Below are positions 24,201 through 36,900 of a stretch of 64,000 nucleotides of DNA, in pieces; the first letter of the stretch is position 1, and each line of letters starts with the position of its first letter. The notes below the pieces were generated by a model. The model worked only from the letters and a program-made list of their open reading frames with translations, made no database searches and had not been told where the DNA came from. Source of the stretch: Scleroderma bovista (lineage: Eukaryota > Basidiomycota > Agaricomycetes > Boletales > Sclerodermataceae); assembly GCA_037178675.1 (NCBI GenBank), contig JAYMGJ010000440.1, positions 62,001-126,000 of the forward strand, read 5' to 3'. Position numbers and translations under genes: made by a program.

Positions 24201-26170
24201 GGTGTCATCCAGGTGAAAGTCGGTGCTCTTGAGTCTCTTACTGAAAGGATTTTCCTTGTCAGCGAGGTAGTTCGCAGGGAGCAGAAGGCCACGATGATAC
24301 AAGCCATCAACCACATCGACGAAGTTATCACTCGTCAGTCGGGCGGAGCGCTTGTCGAGGCTGCATTGGCTGCTTTGAAGGCCATCGCATCAACATATCA
24401 GGCTGGAGAGGAAGGCGCTTTACAGGCCACCCTGCCTCATATCATAAAGGTCATCCGGTCAAGATCTTCAGTTGCAGCAGCTTTGGCTGTATTACCGAGT
24501 TACATGTAAGTTGCATGCGCAGTGCATATATCCGTGCTGAGTATTTTGTAGTCTTGCCCTCGGACCACGCATTATTCCTTACTTCAGAGAAATTACAGAA
24601 GAGTGTGTATCGGTCCTTCATGAAGGCCTCAGGGATAAAAACCGTAGGTCTTAAGGTATTTATCGTGACATGACGTTGACTGGCTGCTAGAATTGGCATC
24701 TACAAAAGAACCAGCTGTTACGACTCTGCAAAGTCTTTTGTCCTCCCTTCCCGCGTTTTATGGTGCCGTGGAACTCTCTCGAATTGTTAAACTATACGTG
24801 GAATACAGCGCATCGCTTTCTACGCATAGCAATTCCCTTACCCCGCTCCTCAAATCGATTGCCAAGCGGGTATCGTCCGGCGTTATGTTACAGGTGCTAT
24901 ACGAGCTGTGGCCTAATCTCCACAAGGGAAACACCAAGGTAGGCCAATCCGATGAAGGAGTAAATTGCACATCTCTTACCGATCAACAGGAGGACGTACA
25001 CGGCCTTATAGGGTACTTCGACGTTCTTAAATGGTCCCTCAAGGCTGCTCCTAGACCCGATGTTCTTGAACACTTACGAGAGATTTTCAAAGTCTTCATA
25101 GAGGCTTTCGACGTCCAGTTGTCATTTAGTTCCAATGAGGTTGGTTTCCAGTTTATAGAAAGCATGAGTCTTTGTAACTCGTTGCTTGTCAGAGTGGAAA
25201 CCATGCCATATCTGCTTTCACGGAGCTTGTAGTGAAGCTGAATGAGAGTGCTTTCCGCCCTCTATTCCGAAGATTGCATGACTGGGCATTCGTAAATCAT
25301 ACAGGTATATAGTCTCGAACGTTGACTCGGCCCTGTTCCTTTGCTAATAAGCCCGTAGGGCACGCGAGCAAGACGATATTCTGTCACGTCTACATTGCCC
25401 TTCTGGATTATTTCAAGGTATGACTTTCGGACCTTGCATCTTGAATACTGCCTGACGGACTTTACACGCAGGCTTTGATGAATCCCTATATGTCGATGCT
25501 GATACGCCCCTTCACCGAAGTACTGCAATCCTTTGCATCGCCTCTACCATCCCATTCGGCGTCGGACCTGGCCTTGTGGACAGCGGTCATCTTAGCTCTC
25601 ACCAAATCATTTGAAAACGATGATGGAGGTGCGGACTTTCATTCTCTGACTTGCCATTGACTAAACGTTCGACCGAAATCTCAGTCTTCTGGCGCGAAGA
25701 CAAGGCCACAGCTATCCTTCCTCATCTCCTTTCACAGCTTCCGACCACAGTCCGCCTTCCCGCACCAGTATCTTCTACTACACCAACTTCGGCTCAAACC
25801 CCGAAACAGCTCATGTTAACGTCCCTCCTTTCACTAGTCTCCCTGATCCCCACCAGTGCTTCCGATCTGCTAAAAAAGTTCAACCTTGACTTACTTATGC
25901 ATACCCGCTCTGAAGACGCCCAGCTTCGAATCTTGGCACTCGAGTGTGCAAGCGAGATATGGAAACGAGAGGGTGGAAAATTAATTGGTATACCTGCATA
26001 TTGATTAACCAATTTGAACCATCATCTTAACCTTTGTTTTAGGCTTTGTTGCGGAGACGGCAACATTTATTGCTGAATGTGCTGAGGATGAAAACGACGA
26101 TGTGGTGAGGGAAGTCCACAAGCTCAGAAGTGCTGTAGAAAGCGTAGCTGGTAGCATAAGAGGACTGTAG
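18249..26170 (+). CDS. UTP10: U3 snoRNP / SSU-processome HEAT-repeat protein UTP10 (HEATR1 homologue)
   Basis: UTP10 is a t-UTP/UtpA subunit needed for pre-18S rRNA transcription and processing in the nucleolus. The N-terminus [20 protein letters not shown] matches the family, as does the block [31 protein letters not shown] across the first intron (donor at 18660). Long alpha-helical HEAT-type exons follow. The region near 21900-23400 corresponds to the central U3-associated part, and 25480-26170 to the BP28 C-terminal domain, ending [19 protein letters not shown] then RGL and TAG at 26168-26170. Roughly 25 short introns are implied and the product should be about 2,000 residues, normal for the family. 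Exons join without an obvious break. Part of its 3' half is duplicated as a pseudogene at 13345-13860. Confidence 0.88.
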
Positions 26171-26747
26171 TGTCCTGTGGCTCCCTCCACGAGCCTCTAT
26201 CCGAATCAGTTTGTTTCCCAAGTGTCCTCTCTGACCAATGAAAATGAAAATTATCAAGTTTGGCGTGGCATATTCCCAAATCCGGAAGCCAGAGAGCCGA
26301 CTCATCAGCAGGATCCAAATCATCCATGGTAAGTGGGCAGCGGGGCGGACGCGACAGTGTTGGGCAACATGTCAACGGCGGGACGAGGGTTGGTCAGTTG
26401 GCAAGTCACATTTTACGAAATTCCTTTGTGTGGCCTTGATAGTGACATACGCAAATTTTATCGGGTCCTCATTGCATGAACCGAATCCATCCGTGGCTCA
26501 ATTGACGGTTCCAAATGCAGAGAGACAGCGCTCAATGTCAGCTTTGCAATGGCTGGAGTGAGTCCCGAGATGTGGAATCGTTTGGTGACCAGAGACTCAG
26601 CTGCCATATGTCGAGCTGAGTGATGCACTCATTTTTCATAGGTGTTTATCTCGACGGATGCCATCCTCCGATCCGTCATGTTCAAGTTGGACTCAGCTTC
26701 AGTTTCGTTCATTACACTGAGTGTTAGTAGTAGTGTTTGTAGTGCCA

Positions 26748-26808
26748 GCCTCCTGTAGGCTCCTTCCGGTTCCGCGCCTTCCGTTCCGCCTCACATCACT
26801 GGGACTGA
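26748..26808 (-). repeat. short dispersed repeat, copy 2
   Basis: This is the reverse complement of the segment at 8614-8672, with the shared core CCGCGCCTTCCGTTCCGCC and flanking CCTCCTGTAGGCTCC / GGCCTACAGGAG. The copies are about 18 kb apart in inverted orientation. Confidence 0.6.
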
Positions 26809-26884
26809 ATTTTTCCGATAATGCTGTATATGCACTTTGCAATAAGTACGGTGTCTAACATGTGACTATCTGACAAGGATGGTC

Positions 26885-27340
26885 ATGCATGGCCTTATAA
26901 GGCTTTAAGCTTCACACAAGATTTCTAGGTAATGGTAACCTAACACATTATGATAGGCATGGTAATACACAAACTATCAGTTCTGTAAGCCCATTCAGTC
27001 TATGTCAGATAACACTTGATCACACTTCTCATGTCCTTAAACAAGGACATGATTTATCAGATTGGCTGAACCCTGTATTGATCATAAGTTGGATAATGTT
27101 ATATATGGTTGTATAAGGCTTTGAGCTTGACACAAAAATTATAGGTGATGGCAACCTAACACATTATGATAGGCATGGTAATACACAAACTATAAGTTCT
27201 GTATGTCCATTCATTTCATGTCAGATAACAATTTGACCACACTTCTCATGAGTTTAAACAGGGACATGATTTATCAGATTGGTTGAATTGCATGAGTTGG
27301 ATAATGTCACATATGGCTGTATAAGGCTTTCAACATGAAG
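26885..27340. repeat. imperfect direct repeat, about 216 bp unit, two full copies and a partial third
   Basis: Copy 1 begins near 26885, copy 2 near 27101, and a short third start (GGCTGTATAAGGCTTT) is near 27306. Shared marks include TAACACATTATGATAGGCAT and GACATGATTTATCAGATTGG. There is no coding capacity. Confidence 0.8.
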
Positions 27341-28213
27341 TTTATGGACTTTGTTGTAACAAGCATAAAATACCACTATTTATTAATTATGTAATTGCTA
27401 ACCACTGTGGCTCAGATTTTCAGAGATAAAGTTTAGTGACTTACCTCATGCAATTACCATATGAGATAAACAATAGCAACTTAGCTGATCCGGCGAAATG
27501 CAACTTACCTAACCCTGATCCAATGAAATGTAACTTACCTGACCCTGCTCCAACCCGATTCAGTGTAACAGTAACCTACCTGACCCAGCTTCAACTCGAA
27601 GATTGAAGTCACAGACAAGAGTGAAGAACCTAAACAGTTCCTTCCAGGAGGGTTTATATATAACATGGGTACTGTACAGTTCTTACTGATCATTTCCCGC
27701 GCTTTGACCATTTCTACTTTAGGGTACATTTGCAAATTCAGTACACCTGCCGGTCACACTCGACAGCACCTTGGACAATGGTGGGGATACAGTTGTTGTC
27801 ATCGCTGGACAACAGGCTGGTGGATGGCCATCGTCATCATCAGTTGACAGTGCACACAGTGAAGATAACTGCCCGCATCAAGAGGGCAATTCAAATCAGC
27901 AAACCAGCCCTTCCGATTAGCCGAGCTGACAGCACTTGACAGCGCTTAGCCGACCGCCATCAGCAACTCGAACAAGCGGGCCGCTTGACTTACCGTCGCT
28001 TGAACACTTACGATACTTACGTTCTGTGAGAGAAACGCATCTGATTGGTCGACAGACTGTCATCTCCATCGTTGGGCCAATGATCACAATCAGCCATGAT
28101 AATGCTCTACTGATAGTATTAAGATCTTACGATAACGGGTAGACATCATACTATCTCTATTTAAAGGGAACTACAAATACACTGGTATACTACTACGACT
28201 AGTACTTGCTCAG

Positions 28214-31200
28214 TCAGAAATTATCAACAGGATTCTCGACCTCCGTGCATCCATGAAGTATGTTATAGATCTCTTTATCTGCAAAATGATTGAGGAAAAA
28301 GCGGTCAAATAACTCTTGAGATGTTGCAGACATTATGGTGGCAGGCACGTTATCGCTGCCAAACACCGGGACAAGTTCCACTGCATGTGACACCCAGCTA
28401 ATGGGGATAATCAGGCCCTTCCTTGTAGTCTGTCCAGCCTCTGCATGGAGAACGTTCCTCTCCACTATCCACATCCGCAATTCTGGCTGCTGGTCTGGGG
28501 TGCTAACAACATGGAAAGGTTGTACATAGACGAGTGGTTTGTCGAGATATGGAGGGACTTGCAGTCTGGAACGTGAAGGTGCACGAGGCTGGAATACGGC
28601 ATGCACTTGTGCCACATAACTTGCACCTGCGTGTGCAATATATTAGTACACGATCAGAACATAAGCCAGGATTGCATACCGTTATTAGGGGGGCTGATTA
28701 AAACAGCATCACAGCGTCCGTAAGGGAAGTCTTGCGAAGGAGCTCTCGCTTGAACGGCCTGACTCGGCATGACCTTAGAAGAGTGGAAAGTGGGCTGCAG
28801 CTGAACACGGAATTTGTACCACAGAGCGATGCAGTTGAAAGCGAGAGAGTGGGTACCTTGGGAGTGCAACCAGAGGAATTCCATGTAGCGAGTTTCAAAG
28901 TCAGGAAGGCAATACTGCACAGCAATATCATTCAGCGACAAATTGACTTCATCTGGACGTGTCGTGACGTGGAGAGCGGTTTGTGTGTTATTAGCAAGCA
29001 TGCCAGTGACGAAGTAGTTGCGGACTGGACGGGGACCTTGGACTTGCCATTGCTCTTCAGGCAAGACACGTGCAACCCATGCAAGCGTTGGGTCCATTGT
29101 AGTTGCTTCCTCCTCCTCTGCACAAATGGTGTTGATAAGTGGTATATTACTGGAACGTAGCAACGTGTAGATGTCGAACTGCCGCATAGCTTCTTTGCGA
29201 TCAAGGATTTGGACAATTTGTTCTGTGAAGTCTTTATTTTTGCTGGTGCGCTCGAATGGGTGTTTGCAGTGAGTCATTAGTAAATGTTCACTAACGTCTG
29301 CAGTATGATATATTAGCGCACTGCTATTACGAATTGCCGTTGCGAAGCTCTGAAAGAGCTCTAATTTTGGGATATAGAAGCCGGTTTTGGCACCAGCCGC
29401 TTTCGTCTTTCTGGCCCCTGCCTCGATAATTGCATCCTTGTGGTCATGAAATTCACGTAGCGAGGACTCCATTGCCTCGATGGAAGCATCCGTGTACACA
29501 GGGCTCTGTGCCTGGTAGATAAAATCAACAAGAGCGCGTACGGCGTGGAGGAATCGTGGGGGAACGTGGCCAGCAATCATGGCGACAATTGTACGTTGGA
29601 TATTGCGGTGTTCTCTGCCTGTCATCTGTTTGACATGCGAAACGCCACCCACAAAGTGCCTTGTCCCAGTGCGTTTATGATGACACTTGAACCGCGCGTC
29701 AAGTTCAGCGCCAAGTAACTCTTTGCACCACGGGAGGATGTGGTCGAAGAAGAACTTATGGCATGCATGAAGAATTTCGGGTAGAAGGAAAATGGATGGG
29801 TCCACAAATCGCCAGTTTCTCCAAAATGGAAAGTGGATACCGCTAAGGTACAGTGCTTTCGCAAATTTTAGGAAGCGGGGCAGGTTCCATGGGTCGGCCT
29901 TCTCCAAGGCTTGGCTGATGCGCTTGAGCATGAGCTTGCCTGCACAAGGCAAATGACGGTGAGCATCACCGAACTGCTTGTGAGTTGCCTCTGTGACAGG
30001 GGAAGCACTCTTTGAAACACATGCGAGCATTTGTTGTTCAGGGAGGTCGGCGGTCCATGCCACTAGCGGTGTAAAACAGTGCCGTAGGTATCCGTGGGGG
30101 TCCGACATGAAGGATCCAGTCTGCGCAATGTGTTTCAAGCCCCGCGGTGACAATGTCAGTGCATCTGTGCCAGATCCGAGTCTGCAGGATTGTCCGGTGT
30201 GCCTTGGGGGCGTCAAACTTCGGTATTGGCATGAACGCAACACATCGCCATGCATGTGAGGTGGCCGACATGCGGATACGCCCTGGAATATTGCCGATGC
30301 TGATGAAGAGGGGGTGCATTTCTAGTCCTCCTGTCATCCTTGTCATGGGAGTCTTGTCGGATGCTGCGAGAACAGGTACGATTGTTGCTCCCTCTGGAAG
30401 GGAGTCCTAACAGCCAGATATCTATTTTTCAGTTCCATGTGGAGGTGCAGCTCCCAATGGACATACCTGGATACGATGAGCTTCATGCGCTGAAAACCAT
30501 TCACTATACTCCCGTCCAAGTGGTGACCTGATTTTGATAGGGTCAAATGCCATGTTGGCACCAAAAATAGGGTCCCCAAACAAGGACCTTACAACTTCCT
30601 CCACGTCGCGCCAAATCAATTGTATGGGACTGACTGTTTTGTAACCCTTCACTTCTAGGATGGTACTCTGCCACTTCAGCCCTGCAGGAAGAGTATCCAT
30701 CCATCCGAGTAGCTGCTCCATGGAAGTAAAGGATGGTCCTGGATTATCATGAAACTATCACATTGGTCAATGAAATGTGCGATAATTGAGAAAATAAAAA
30801 AAAGAATACCCAAGGCAAAGCAAGGAACTTGTTGATCTGAGCTTGCGTGAGGTTATCAACGAGAAACTTGGCTAAAGACCACTCTGCTCGGGATCGAAAT
30901 GGATAGTACAGGTTGATCTCTCGCTCTTGTTTAAAGGGGCCACTATTCATTTTCTCGAATGTATTGGGTTCGCGACCAAAGGTATACCCCGATCGTTCAT
31001 GGTACTTAGCTCTTGAGTTCGATCGTCCATATGAAGGTGGATGAGGATCTTGAGTTGTCAACGAAGGCCACGAGAAAGATGAATGACATGAATTAGTATG
31101 CTGGATCAACACATCGTGGGTCTCGAAGGGCACTTGGCAAGTTGGACACCGATACCTGGAACTCGCCCGGTAAGTAAAACCTTCAATCAGCATTGTCGAT

Positions 31201-31343
31201 ACAAACCCTCCAGGATTGGGGACTTCATAAATATAAGCCTGTTCGGGTGGTATGCTCTCTGTCTCCATCGTAAATGTTGACCTCTGGCCTCCGTGACAAG
31301 TCCGTGGCTGAAGGAATAGACAAAATTTGTCTAAGTGCTTCAA
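28214..31343 (-). pseudogene. Plavaka-type DNA transposase with a single frameshift
   Basis: The protein begins near 31343 with an N-terminal C2H2-like finger (YRCPTCQVPFETHDVL..H..SCH). An intron follows after LALPW (donor near 30804). Then come LLGWMDTLPAGLKW, the block PMTRMTGGLEMHPLFISIGN, and RIWHRCTDIVTAG. At 30140-30143 one extra G in a short G run shifts the frame. In the new frame the family continues with GLKHIAQTGSFMSDPHGY, TADLPEQQMLACVSK and KFFFDHILPWCKEL to about 28654. A terminal exon (28615-28214) holds LIIPISWVSHAVELVPVFG and ELFDRFFLNHFADKEIY. Fungal Plavaka transposases are EnSpm/CACTA-like cut-and-paste enzymes. Apart from the frameshift it looks complete. Confidence 0.85.
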
Positions 31344-31399
31344 ACTCCGACAAGCCTGCGCTCTCCACCCCCCCCCAAGTATCAGTCACAGATTGAGGA

Positions 31400-32201
31400 A
31401 TGTCACTTACAATGATTCAATCTGAATCCCCTTCCAGTTCAATAACAACACCCTATGGTCTTTCTAGGTCTTCCCCGCTCACCACCTTCCCCTCCTCGCC
31501 TCCCTCTTCAACCTTTGCTTCCTCACCCAGCTCTGGACATACTGTCGACAAACCTAAGAGGGCCATACGAAGTCTTTCGGAAATTTCAGCCCTAGCACGC
31601 AGAAAGTTTTTACCGTATCCCAGGCCGAATATGCCCGAAGCTTTGGAGCTGCGCTTCACCGAGAAGTCCTTGAAAGGTGGTGCTGGCGTCGGTATTGGGC
31701 GCGAGGATGCTAAAAGGGTATTACTTCCCCCCTGCACTGCAGAACCATGCTCATTGTCTGTCACAGGGGAAGTACCTTTTTATTGAAGGTGTTCAGCACC
31801 TCTCTACCGAGGCGCTAGAGGAGGCTCTTCAGATGAAACGTGCTGGTCGTGAAACCAGACGTCTTTGAGCGCTAGCTTCAGCTTGGGAAATTAAGGAAGT
31901 TGAACATTACTCCAAGCTTATGCGCCACATGCATAAAGCAGATTACATGAATTACAAGAAATATGAGGAATACTTGGTGGATGAAGAAGACACGAACACC
32001 GTGGACAGCCTCGTGGCTTACAACCATGAGTTGTATAATGAGCAACTCTTGTCACTTGATAATGCAGACTCGCAGCTCGATCAACTTGAAGAAGTGATGA
32101 AGGGCCGCATTGCTTCGATTTCCTCCCCCTACGAAACCGATGGTGATAGCAACGAAGATGCAGGATCGGGGGTCGATGATAAGATTGGGGATAGATTGTG
32201 A
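31400..32201 (+). pseudogene. hypothetical gene with one in-frame TGA, divergent from the Plavaka transposase
   Basis: Exon 1 (31400 to about 31719) begins MSLTMIQSESPSSS, is Ser/Pro-rich, and ends with LSEISALARRKFLPYPRPN and GIGREDAKR. A 50 nt intron (GTATTACTT..TCACAG, 31720-31769) leads to KYLFIEGVQHLSTEALEEAL. A TGA at 31866-31868 interrupts the frame, after which it stays open with LASAWEIKEVEHYSKLMRH and a charged helix to the stop at 32201. The continuity after the TGA suggests one ancestral gene with a nonsense change, possibly CGA to TGA. No family is recognised. It starts 56 bp from the transposase start and could be a Plavaka accessory ORF. Confidence 0.5.
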
Positions 32202-32478
32202 CTGGGCAGCGCATGGACTGAAAGGGGTAATCGATAATGACCGCGAGGCATGTAGCACCCTTTTTCTTATTGAACGGCAACTCACATCTAACCGTGGTTC
32301 TAGGCATTCACCTGTTCACAATGTATACATCGTTGTCCATACGTTTCTACGTACAAACCTCTTCTGTTGTACACGGTATCTCGATTTAGCGAATGTGACC
32401 GAACTATATCTGTCAAACTTCATGTGCGTCAATGCTCTTTCCCCTCAATTTCCACCATAAGCTTGACTGCAATTCGAG

Positions 32479-33602
32479 ATGGCCGCACAATGGGGGGATG
32501 CCGCACAGTGGGGGGACAGTGCAGAATTAGAGGACATGGTGAGTGCTTGGACCATCGGCTCAGCATACTAAGCTAACGGATTGCAGCCTGATGAGATCGC
32601 GAGCTTTAGTGCAGGGCGCACCTCGTATCTCAACCATCCATCCACTTGCCCGCATTATCAGTATCTCTTTCATCCCTCAGCACTCAACAGTGTCGCCTGC
32701 ACAGATGCTTCCGGATCTACTCATACCCCCTTTGGTTATGGACCTGGCTCCATTTTCCCTCCCGATCCCTCAGCACTTGACGGTGTCGCTCGCATGGATC
32801 CCTATCGCCCTTCCAGATCTGACACTGCACAGTATCCTAACCCACCAATCCCCCCCACCGCCCCCCAACCCCACTACACACGGCAGCACTACGTTATCAC
32901 GCCGGGCACCTCGTCGATGCCATCTTTCCAAGGTCTCGAACAGAATGTTTTATATCGATGTGACCTGCTGCAACTCGGCTATGGCGAACAATTGCCTGCA
33001 AATAATGTCACTTCTTTGAATGAATATGTCGGGGAACGCATGGAACAACTTTCCGTGCCCCTCCGCCCTGGGGAAACCGTCCGCGGGGGCGTGCACGATC
33101 TGGATGTGCACGATCCTGGTATTAATGTCAGGTCTGAGAAACAGAAATCTATTTGCAAAGCCAGACGTGGTCGTTTGCCTGCTTCCCAGACTGAAACGCC
33201 CATGTCATCGGCGGTCTCTGCAGCTTCATCCACCCGCATCCGACCCTCTGTTATCACAGCATACAAAAAAGAGCTCAGAGAATGTGCTCGTCAATATGCA
33301 ATCTTGGAGAAACCCATCCGGAGCGGTAACGAATCAAAATATATTGATGACTTGGTAGTCCACCTTGCGAAAGCACACTTCCCGAAGGAAGCCAGTAAGT
33401 GAACGATCTACTAGATTAACAATAAAGTAATCGTGATCGCAGATGCATGGCTACTGGAGAACTCGGCGAATATGAATGAAAGTGTCAAAAGGACATTACA
33501 GAGTGTGATGGATTCATTCAAGCAAGTTGCGCACGCTTTGGTCCAGGAAATTTATGGCCTTCGGATTCCGATCAACCAATCACTGGAGGAGTTCAGCGCC
33601 AC
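32479..33602 (+). CDS. hypothetical gene truncated in exon 3 by a Gypsy LTR
   Basis: Exon 1 (32479-32538) encodes MAAQWGDAAQWGDSAELEDM. Intron 32539-32586 (GTGAGT..TTGCAG) leads to exon 2 (32587-33394), a Pro/Ser-rich region then a charged helical part (AYKKELRECARQYAILEKP). Intron 33395-33442 (GTAAGT..CGCAG) leads to exon 3 (33443-33602), with LLENSANMNESVKRTLQSVM. The sequence turns into LTR at 33603 (TGTCAAGTCC). Any remaining 3' part would lie beyond the retrotransposon, outside the window. The function is unknown. If transcribed it would be read into the LTR and stop at 33649-33651. Confidence 0.6.
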
Positions 33603-33954
33603 TGTCAAGTCCGGGTCTACTCCGGTAGGAAGTCCGGTCAAGTCCGGATGAAAACAGACGAGGGCAGAGGTCAGAGGTTTGGGCAGAGGTTAGCCCGGGC
33701 CAGAGTTGCGACTGATTGGATTCAACGACAAGGACAACGAGCGTTGATCCCTTGCGTAGGTTCCGGTCAGGTGGAGATGGAGACGGAGACAGACAAGGGG
33801 ACAGGAGTAGTAACTTAGATGATTTCAGACTGAGGTGTACAAGGTAAACTAGAGGGTACTTATACTAAGTAGAACTAGGGTCAAGTACATACGGTGACAA
33901 GTAAACAACCTAATAGCGGACAAGGGATGACCGGAGTTAGGACTAGGTCAGGTC

Positions 33955-36900
33955 TATAGAAAGGTGGTGGTCTGCACAGGGAAGGTCTAGCCTAAGGAAG
34001 GGAAAAGGAGGAGAACTGTAGGATAACCTCAGTATGCTGGCAAGCTACTATATATTAGTATGTACCTGTAGGATAACTACAAGGTATCAGTAGGTAGATG
34101 TGGTGGTTAGTAGATGGTACTCACCCTCAGTATGCTGGCAAGCTACTGAGGGACTATGGTAATAGACTCTACTGTATGTGCGATGAAAGCTTATGTAAGT
34201 ATATAAACAAACCATAACAGTCTGTTTATCTCCAACACTCCCCCATAAACAGAGTGGGGTAATGGATAGAAAGGTATAGTAAAAGTAATCAATGAATGTA
34301 CTTAGCTATATCCAATAAAATGTTGTTCCAAATGAATGTGTCCGATACGAATAGTATTTGAGACTTGTTGCGAAGGTTTGGAGTGACTTCCGCGTCGTGC
34401 TCATATGCCTGCTGATTGCAGCGCGCGGATGTCTCATCCGTGGTCTTCTGTCGTCGCGTCGGCGCTCCCCCGGCATCCTGGATTCGAAGGTAAGTTTATT
34501 TACCCTTCTGATTTGCTTTTCTAGGTCTCTGCATCGACCACATCGTGTTATCGCGTCCAAGGTAGGCGTTCTCGATCTCTGGCATTCGACTGATGTTTGT
34601 AGGTGCGATCTTGATACGACCGCGTCGACGCCTGGGTCTATACACCCCATAGGCTTGGTTCGGGACGTTCCCGGGTGGCTGCGTCGCGTGTGCGCGTCCC
34701 AGGTGAGTCGTTTCGTCTTGTTGCGCTTTGCTGACGTTTATTCGCTCTATCTTGAGCCTTCCGCATCGCCGTTGACGTCTGACGAGTCCGTACGGACGCC
34801 TTGCGGATAGGATGGGTGGCCAGGACGACATTGGTAAGTTGTTTTGTCGTGATCTTAGGCTGTAGCGCATATGCTGACTCTCTTCAGCTAGCAGTGCTGC
34901 ATTGACTCGCGTCGAGTCAACGCTGCCACCGCTCGTTGTGTCGTCTACGTCGCCATCGCCTCCGTATCCATCGCCATCACCATCGCCAGCCGTCTCGCTC
35001 TTGACCCTCGGCACAATGGCCTCATCTCTGCTCTCAGGTCGTCCAAAGACGATCTGTCGATTCGTGGTCCCCAGCACCTCAACAGGCGTGTTCCACAGTA
35101 CATACACGTTGATACCGTGTGGGCTAACCTTTCTCCATCGACTAGTAGGCGTGGGCGTCGTGATTTCGATCGCATTAGGTGAGTTTCGCGTCTTCTCGTT
35201 CGTTTGACGCGTTCTGATGATTTCCGTACTGTTTGTAGCCGTTTCCACGTCTTCCCAATGCAGTGCGCGTATGTGCGGGTGCTCGACGTATCCGTTGGGT
35301 CCCTGCACCTGTTTGGCTCGTCGGGAGTCCGTCTTGTGGTGCTAACAGGTGAGTCTGGTGGTTTTAGCTTCTTTGGTGGTGTGCTGACGATTTCTGGCGC
35401 GTCTGCAGTGGTTATCCCGTCCGTCTGAACGCTTGGCACGTCCGTGTGGATTCCAACGCCATCCGTCGCGTTTATGACACGTTTCGCGTCCCTAACGCCC
35501 AGGTACGTCTCTGCACCCTCACCATCGCTCATACCAGCTATTCCAGCGCCGTTCGACACATCCAGAGTGCTCCGTCCAGCCTCTCCGTCCATCCGCCTGG
35601 CCCCTCGACCGATCCGTCTCGCGTCCGGGACCATTCGTGTCGCCTGCACGCCAATTCGCGCCTCGAAGGTGCACGTGTGGTATTCCACTGCCGTCTGGCT
35701 CCTCCGACTGGATTGACGTGATTATGAGTATGTCCGAGTCGTTTGGGGTGTCCGCTATGCATAATTGCTGGCAGCATTTGGTGATCGGCTCGTCAACGCT
35801 CGCTCCCTTGCTCATATCCCTCTCGCAGCTCTCCAACTCGACTCCTCTGGCATCCTCGGTCCCTCTCAACTCGCTTGGACGATGCACGCACTCAATAGCT
35901 GCATTCGACGCATCCACGTTGCCATTCGAGTTGGTCATCTTGCCACTCGCACAACCTGTCCACTCCCCCTCGAGCGGCAGTCCGTGTGCACTAGGTGCGT
36001 CAGCGTTCGCGTTTCCGCTGTGCTGACAGCTTTCTTTGTAGTAAAATTCTGTTTGCTGGAGTCGCGACTCGCCGTCGCGCTCCGTTTCGTCGCCCTTGTC
36101 AACTATACTGACCCTCTCCGCCGGTTCTCCGCCCAGCAAGGCCGTTCTCTCGACGTCCGCGATTGTCTCGGCGCCCTCATTGACTCTATAGGCCTCCACC
36201 GCCGGTTCTCTGCCCAGTGTGGTCCCCTCGTCGACGTCCACATCTGTTTTGGTTGGTTTGGCCATTCCGACCATTCCTTTCGTGCGTTCTGCCGTCACAA
36301 CGCCGTCCGTCGCCTCCTGCTTGCACGCGTTTGGCTCACCCTCAATTGGTGGCCTCGGTGTCAGCGGCAGTGAGTCCTGCGGTACGTTTTGCGGTTCGTG
36401 CGGCTCGCCTGTAAGTAGGACTAATGTCCCGTTTGCGCTCTCGGTGCTGGTGCCCTTCGCCGAAGCTTCAGAGCTCGTGTGTGGGTCTTCGCGTCCGACA
36501 ATTCTGTCGTCGACATCTTTGGTGCCTCGGGTGAGGTCTTTTGTTGGTAGGTCTTCCTGTTCTGCGGGCGCATGCCTCTCTGCAGCTGCGTTCTCGCTCG
36601 TAGAACTTTCCGCTGACAGATCTCGTTTGGCATCGTTTGTTCTGGCCGCGAATTTCTTCAAGCAGAGTTCTTGGATTGGATCGTAGTCGCAGAAACAGTT
36701 CGCAAGGTAATTGTAGATTTCATGCGCGGATTTGAAGCAAATTCGGTAGTAGATAGAAGCTGGGATTGTTTCCATGAACAGAGAACATAGCAGTGCATTG
36801 CACCATTCCCAGTCGTCCATTCCGTCATCCAGTCTACCAGCTAGCAAATCTAGACAATGGTGTGTGGCTGCGACCTCGAGATACTTCGCACAGTAAATTT

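Larger units (their letters stand above)
26171..28213. other. gene-free AT-rich spacer with repeats
   Basis: No supportable gene was found. The segment holds the inverted short repeat (26748-26808), a two-plus-copy tandem repeat (about 26885-27340), and a run of degenerate AACTTACCTGACCC units at about 27478-27590. The last 250 bp, next to the Plavaka transposase 3' end, may contain that transposon's terminus, but I could not identify its terminal inverted repeat. Confidence 0.5.

Noticed and set aside
28000..28213. Terminal inverted repeat of the Plavaka element
   Set aside because: I compared the sequence beyond both ends of the transposase and found no convincing inverted match, so no boundary is claimed.
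1..33602. tRNA or rRNA genes
   Set aside because: No cloverleaf with box A/B signals or rRNA-like segment was noticed by reading; a covariance-model scan would be needed to exclude one.
34902..36686. Long plus-strand frames over element C1
   Set aside because: They are complements of the gag-like ORF, shown by the inverted match to C2. Composition is Val/Ser/Pro-rich with no motif.
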